A stretch of 64,000 bases of DNA, from assembly GCF_036850765.1 (NCBI RefSeq), contig NC_089490.1:240315942-240379941 (forward strand), written 5' to 3'. This document shows positions 59,390 through 64,000 of this stretch, piece after piece (the first letter of the stretch is position 1; the number at the start of each line of letters is the position of its first letter). The DNA comes from Saccopteryx bilineata (lineage: Eukaryota; Chordata; Mammalia; Chiroptera; Emballonuridae). Below the pieces are notes generated by a model that made no database searches, was not told the origin of the DNA, and was given only the letters and a program-made list of their open reading frames with translations. Made by a program: the position numbers and the translations under genes.

Positions 59390-60810
59390 CAGGTGAGGGA
59401 CCATGCACAGGTGAGGGACCATGCTCAGGTGAGGGACTACGCACAGGTGAGGGACCGTGCTTATGTGAGGGACCGTGTACAGGTGAGGGACCATGCTCAG
59501 GTGAGGGACCATGCTCAGGTGAGGGACTTTGCACAGGTGAGGGACTACACACAGGTGAGGGACCATGCACAGGTGAGGGACCGTGCACAGGTGAGAGACT
59601 ACACACAGGTGAGGGACCATGCACAGGTGAGGGACCGTGCTTAGGTGAGAGACTACGCACAGGTGAGGGACCATGCACAGGTGAGGGACCGTGCACAGGT
59701 GAGAGACTACACACAGGTGAGGGACCATGCACAGGTGAGGGACCGTGCTTAGGTGAGAGACTATGCACAGGTGAGGGACCATGCACAGGTGAGGGACCGT
59801 GCTTAGGTGAGGGACTACGCACAGGTGAGGGACCGTGCTTATGTGAGGGACCGTGCTTAGGTGAGGGACCGTGCTCAGGTGAGGGACCATGCAGTGCACA
59901 GGTGAGAGACTACGCACAGGTGAGGGACCATGCACAGGTGAGGGACCGTGCTTAGGTGAGAGACTACGCACAGGTGAGGGACCATGCACAGGTGAGGGAC
60001 CGTGCTTAGGTGAGGGACTGTGCTCAGGTGAGGGACCGTGCACAGGTGAGAGACTACGCACAGGTGAGGGACCATGCACAGGTGAGGGACCGTGCTTAGG
60101 TGAGAGACTACGCACAGGTGAGGGACCATGCACAGGTGAGGGACCGTGCTTAGGTGAGGGACTGTGCTCAGGTGAGGGACCGTGCACAGGTGAGAGACTA
60201 CACACAGGTGAGGGACCATGCACAGGTGAGGGACCGTGCTTAGGTGAGGGACTGTGCTCAGGTGAGGGACCGTGCACAGGTGAGAGCCTACGCACAGGTG
60301 AGGGACCATGCACAGGTGAAGGACCGTGCACAGGTGAGGGACCGTGCACAGGTGAGAGACTATGCACAGGTGAGAGACTACACACAGGTGAGGGACTACA
60401 CATAGGTGAGGGACTGTGCACAGGTGAGGGACCGTGCACAGGTGAGGGACCATGCACAGGTGAGGGACTGTGCACAGGTGAGGGACCGTGCTTAGGTGAG
60501 GGCCCATGCACAGGTGAGGGACCGTGCACAGGTGAGGGACTTTGCACAGGTGAGGGACTTTGCACAGGTGAGGGACCGTGCACAGGTGAGGGACCGTGCT
60601 TAGGTGAGGGACCGTGCACAGGTGAGGGACCGTGCTTAGGTGAGGGACCGTGCACAGGTGAGGGACCGTGCTCAGGTGAGGGACCGTGCTCAGGTGAGGG
60701 ACTTTGCACAGGTGAGGGACTACGCACAGGTGAGGGACCGTGCTCAGGTGAGGGACCGTGCTCAGGTGAGGGACCGTGCTCAGGTGAAGGACTACGCACA
60801 GGTGAGGGAT
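59390..60810. repeat. 18-bp minisatellite, 79 units, in PKP1 intron 1
   Basis: The unit is CAGGTGAGGGACCRTGCA with common variants at the middle and end (GACTACGCA, GACCGTGCT, GACTGTGCT) and GAGAGAC for GAGGGAC. First CAGGTGAGG at 59390, last at 60799; that distance is 78 units of 18 plus one 5-base insertion near 59893. Higher-order structure is present: an eight-unit, 144-bp block runs 59906-60049 and repeats 60050-60193. All frames but one per strand escape stops, giving long chance frames on both strands. No homology to a gene family is claimed. Confidence 0.97.
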
Positions 60811-63800
60811 CTCCCTGGCACTGCTGGCCTCGTTAGCATATTCGTATCTGTGTCTCAGCGTGAACCTCTGCACGAAGGGAGAGGTTCTCCCTCTCTCTCT
60901 GCTCGCCTCTCCCTCTTGAACCTTGTCCTTCTCTGACGATGGCAGACCAGACCATGAGCAGACCTCACGTCTTGGGGCTGTGTTTTCAAGACCAAAGCCG
61001 AAACGGGGGATGGTAGAAAGGTACCTGTGCCTTAGCTTGTTCCAGCAGCAAAGCACTAATTAAACTTCAAATGAACCAATTTCTGTTTCTTGACAATGTA
61101 CCTTGGCTTGCAGTTGAGGTTGGAACCAGAATTTCCGTTGGCCTGTTACAACACATGCAAAAATGTTGGGTATTTCAGGGTGTTTGGTAGCTGCACTGTT
61201 CCCCCAGGTCCTGCTCTTTGGCTCAGCTCATTGGTAGAGATTAAAAACAAAAACAAAAAACCTCACAAAACTCCCTCCCCATACCCCAACCTGTAAATAC
61301 ACATAATTCAATTGTTCTAGGGTTAAAATTCTGGGAACTTACTTCTATGATGGGGTACAATGCCCAGAGGCATGTGATGTTTGAACAAAAAAAAATGAGA
61401 GGATAGTCTATGTTCTCTTGTGACATTCTTTGTAGGCACATTACCCGTGATACACACACACGGTGCACATACATATGCATGCACCTGCACACACCCCACC
61501 TGTGACTTATGCGCTGTGGCAGAGTCCAGCCTGGCGTTGAAAGACCCAAGGTCTGTCTGGCTCTGTTGCTGACTGGTGACCATGGTGCATGTCACCACGG
61601 TCTCCCTCTGGTGTCTGCCTCTGTGACAGGTGGGATTAGATTATCTCCAAAGTGCCTGGCGATGGTATCGCTGTTTGGAAACAGGGCGTTAATTCCCCAA
61701 CTCTGCAGCCAGCCCCCAAACTGGCCTGCGGAGAAGCTCCCCACTCAAGGCACAGGGCTCATAGTTTCTCTCTAGCAAACATCCATAGGCACCAAAACAC
61801 ATCGTCTGATCCACAGTTCTCGAACTTGGCTACACATGGGAACCCACCTGGAAGTTTTTTAAAAATGCAAATGCCCGACTCTACCAGATTCTGGTTGAGT
61901 TAGTGTGGGAGACAGTGTGGGCATCAGGACGTGCCAGAGCCCCCAAGGTGACCTGCAGCCAAGTTTAAGAGCAGAGGCTCTGGTGCCCTCCTGCACTCAC
62001 ACACAGACACAGCATAGTGACCCCCCACAACACGCATGCACCACTTGCTTGCACATGCACGCGTGCACACACAGGCAGACCTCTAATGTGAAGGCACCTG
62101 GTGAAGATGTTTTACTCTAGCCCTCCAGCCAGAGGGCTGAAACCTGCTCTGGCCCTTGCCCACAGAAGCCCTCCGACCTGCCCCTGGGCCAGTCCGGCCC
62201 CCGCAGGGTGCTCCAGTTGTCTGCCCAATCCTTAGGTTGAGTGGTGACCACACACAGATCCTCAGGAAAGGTAGCAGGGTTCCGGCAGAACTGGTGAGAG
62301 AGAGGATGTTGCAGACCGGAGCCGCCCAGGGGTGTCTGTAACTCTGTTCTGTACACATGCCCGTGAACAGGCAGAGAGCCACAACCAGGCACTTGTGCTG
62401 GACTCCCGGCCCTCTCTTGTCTCTTGAATGCTCTAGGATAGACTGGGCTCCCAGGGGGTCCGGGCAGTGGGACCAGAGGAAGCCTGGCCATTGTCCCCTC
62501 GATGCACCTGAGCTATCCCACACACACCTGCCCACTCTTGGCGCCTCAGAGGGAGAAGTTCTTAGCTCACTTAAAGCCCTTTTGTGACAGTCCCAATGAG
62601 TGGGAGAGGTTTCAGGGACTGAAGTATAACGGGCTTCCTTCCTCAGGCTTCCTGTGCCGAGGAGGAGATGGGCTTTGCTCACGTGTAGAAGCTAGAAGAG
62701 AAGGAGGCTTAAGGGATGTGGACTCAGCAGCAGCCTCCCTGTGATGAGTCCTGACTAGTAGGGGACAGTGATTTGGGGAGTACGAAGTGAGGAGAGGGTT
62801 CCCCCATGACCTGAGACATCCTGAGAGCGTTCTCCAGGGCAAGCTTAGTCCTGGGGTGCAGTGCAGGTGGGGTGGGCCTTCAGGGAAAGCAGAGCCCCCC
62901 AGCTTCAGGGAGCATCCAGCCCTGCTTCCTGGGAGAAGGTGTGAGAGTGTGTGTGCATACACACACACACAGCACATGCAGAAAGCACCCTCTGAGGACC
63001 GCTGGAGCCAGCGGGCAGCTGGACGGAGGGCTGACATGCTTCCGCTGGAGCAGTTGCAGTGCCCAGCTCTGGGTGGAGTCACCTCAGGAGAAGCTGCTTT
63101 TGTGCAGGGCTCCAAATGCAGGGAGAAGAGGGCTTGGCTGAGGAGAGGAGAAGGATGTTCCAGGTGGGGTGGGTGTGACGCATTTGAAAGCTTGGAGGTA
63201 AAGAGATGGATGGATGAGTCATGACTGCAGAGGTTCGCCTGCCTCTGCTGGTGCAAGCATTCTTTGGGCCCTAACAAAGGAGCTGCCCACATTTTCCAAG
63301 CTCATGTAGGTGAGACAGCTCCTGCTGCTCCTAGGACACAAGGGAGGGGAGTGGCCTGTGAGGTTGGGGCCATCTGAGGGTCAGATTTCTGAGTTGGCCA
63401 TGACCAGAAGCCCGGACAAGGATGGCACGGAAAGTGTGGACAGAGCCACTGGGGTCACTGTCACACTAGGAAAGCTGAGCCCTCCCTGAGACAGTGGGGA
63501 TGCTGGTGGGGGTTGGGGGTGGGCAGGGGCCTCCTGGGGACAGTGCACAGCTGGGCCGGCTGCCAGCTCCCCCGAGAGGCACCATCCTTTCCCAGTGGCT
63601 TGTTTGTCCTTCTAGAGAGACAGTGGGATGTGAGATGGTCACCTAGGAGGGTGGGGGTGATTCTGGGGGTTGAGCTGGGTGCTGGGGTCCCCTCCCCTGA
63701 CCACTTCTGGACCAAGAGTCCTTCTTGAGGAGGTGACCACAGTTCTAGAGCTGCACTCGACTTCTCTCTCTTCCTGGCTTACCTGACCAGCAGGAAGGAG

Positions 63801-64000
63801 GGCCTGGCTGAGTAGAAAGTCAAGGACCATAAGGACTTTGAGCTTCCAGGCACAATCGCGCCTTTTCCACCAGGGTGGGATGAGGGACACCACACTAGCC
63901 ATGCCCTGTAGTAAGAAGACAGTCAGCCCAGGTTGATGGGACAAGGGAGAGTTCATCAGCAAAGGCTTTCTGGAAGTGAGCTCTAGAGAAGTTGGGGACC
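60811..64000 (+). other. PKP1 intron 1, last part in the window
   Basis: No exon recognised. It contains a MER5A copy (61814-61976) and short CA-rich runs near 61450-61500, 61995-62075 and 62950-62975. Reading frames of up to 226 codons show no domain text. Confidence 0.55.
61814..61976 (+). mobile_element. MER5A-type hAT MITE in PKP1 intron 1
   Basis: Left end 'cacagttctcgaacttggct' and right end 'gcagccaagtttaagagc' are the degraded inverted termini of MER5A (CAGTGGTTCTCAA type). The interior 'aacccacctggaagtttttt' and 'accagattctggttgagtta' also fits. Confidence 0.75.

Noticed and set aside
59390..60810. CRISPR-like regular direct repeats
   Set aside because: Units are contiguous 18-mers with no unique spacers, in an intron of a vertebrate gene; this is a minisatellite.
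59889..60836. Zinc-finger-like TGE.P text in a plus-strand frame
   Set aside because: The C2H2 linker resemblance (TGEKP) is accidental: no Cys-x2-Cys...His-x3-His spacing exists and the frame is only the 18-bp repeat translated.

Overview
This is a mammalian genomic window, almost certainly from a bat. It carries spliced vertebrate genes with phase-1 Ig/FN3 exons, ancient mammalian repeats (MIR, L2, L1 remnants, MER5A) and several young tRNA-derived SINEs. The SINE heads (GCCCTGGCCGGTTGGCTC..., and CCTGACCTGTGGTGGCGCAG...) are ones I associate with Old World horseshoe-bat-type (rhinolophoid) genomes. The species cannot be fixed from the sequence alone.

Layout: 1-15441 is non-coding upstream DNA with an hAT-like element, two SINEs and old repeats; I found no exon there. 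15442-37852 holds the complete coding part of IGFN1 (plus strand). I traced 23 coding exons whose splice sites and phases all agree; they give an open frame of 8220 nt, or 2739 aa. One giant exon (23981-28609, 4629 nt) codes a Gly/Ser-rich disordered segment with a 54-bp (18-aa) tandem repeat. 37853-55960 is a gene-free interval with an IGFN1 3' UTR and poly(A) signal, an hAT element interrupted by a SINE with perfect target-site duplications, further SINEs, an L1 3' remnant, homopolymer G tracts and two small recent duplications. 56174-56375 is the first coding exon of PKP1 (plakophilin 1, plus strand), preceded by its probable promoter. The rest of the window to 64000 is PKP1 intron 1, which contains an (AC)n tract, an 18-bp minisatellite of 79 units (59390-60810) and a MER5A copy. 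The order IGFN1 then PKP1 on the same strand matches human 1q32.

How the genes relate: IGFN1 is a muscle Z-disc/cytoskeletal protein of the myosin-binding-protein-C (MyBP-C) type. Its modules, in order, read Ig, tri-helix bundle, Ig, Ig, giant disordered insert, Ig, Ig, FN3, FN3, FN3, Ig, FN3, Ig. PKP1 is a desmosomal armadillo protein of stratified epithelia. The two are neighbours without a known functional link.

The most unusual structures are the coding 54-bp repeat, with a potential G-quadruplex at many unit junctions, and the PKP1 intron-1 minisatellite. Nearly every unit of the minisatellite carries a CAGGTG E-box fused to a consensus 5' splice site (CAG|GTGAG). I found no evidence of an operon, CRISPR, phage or other novel system; this is vertebrate chromosomal DNA.
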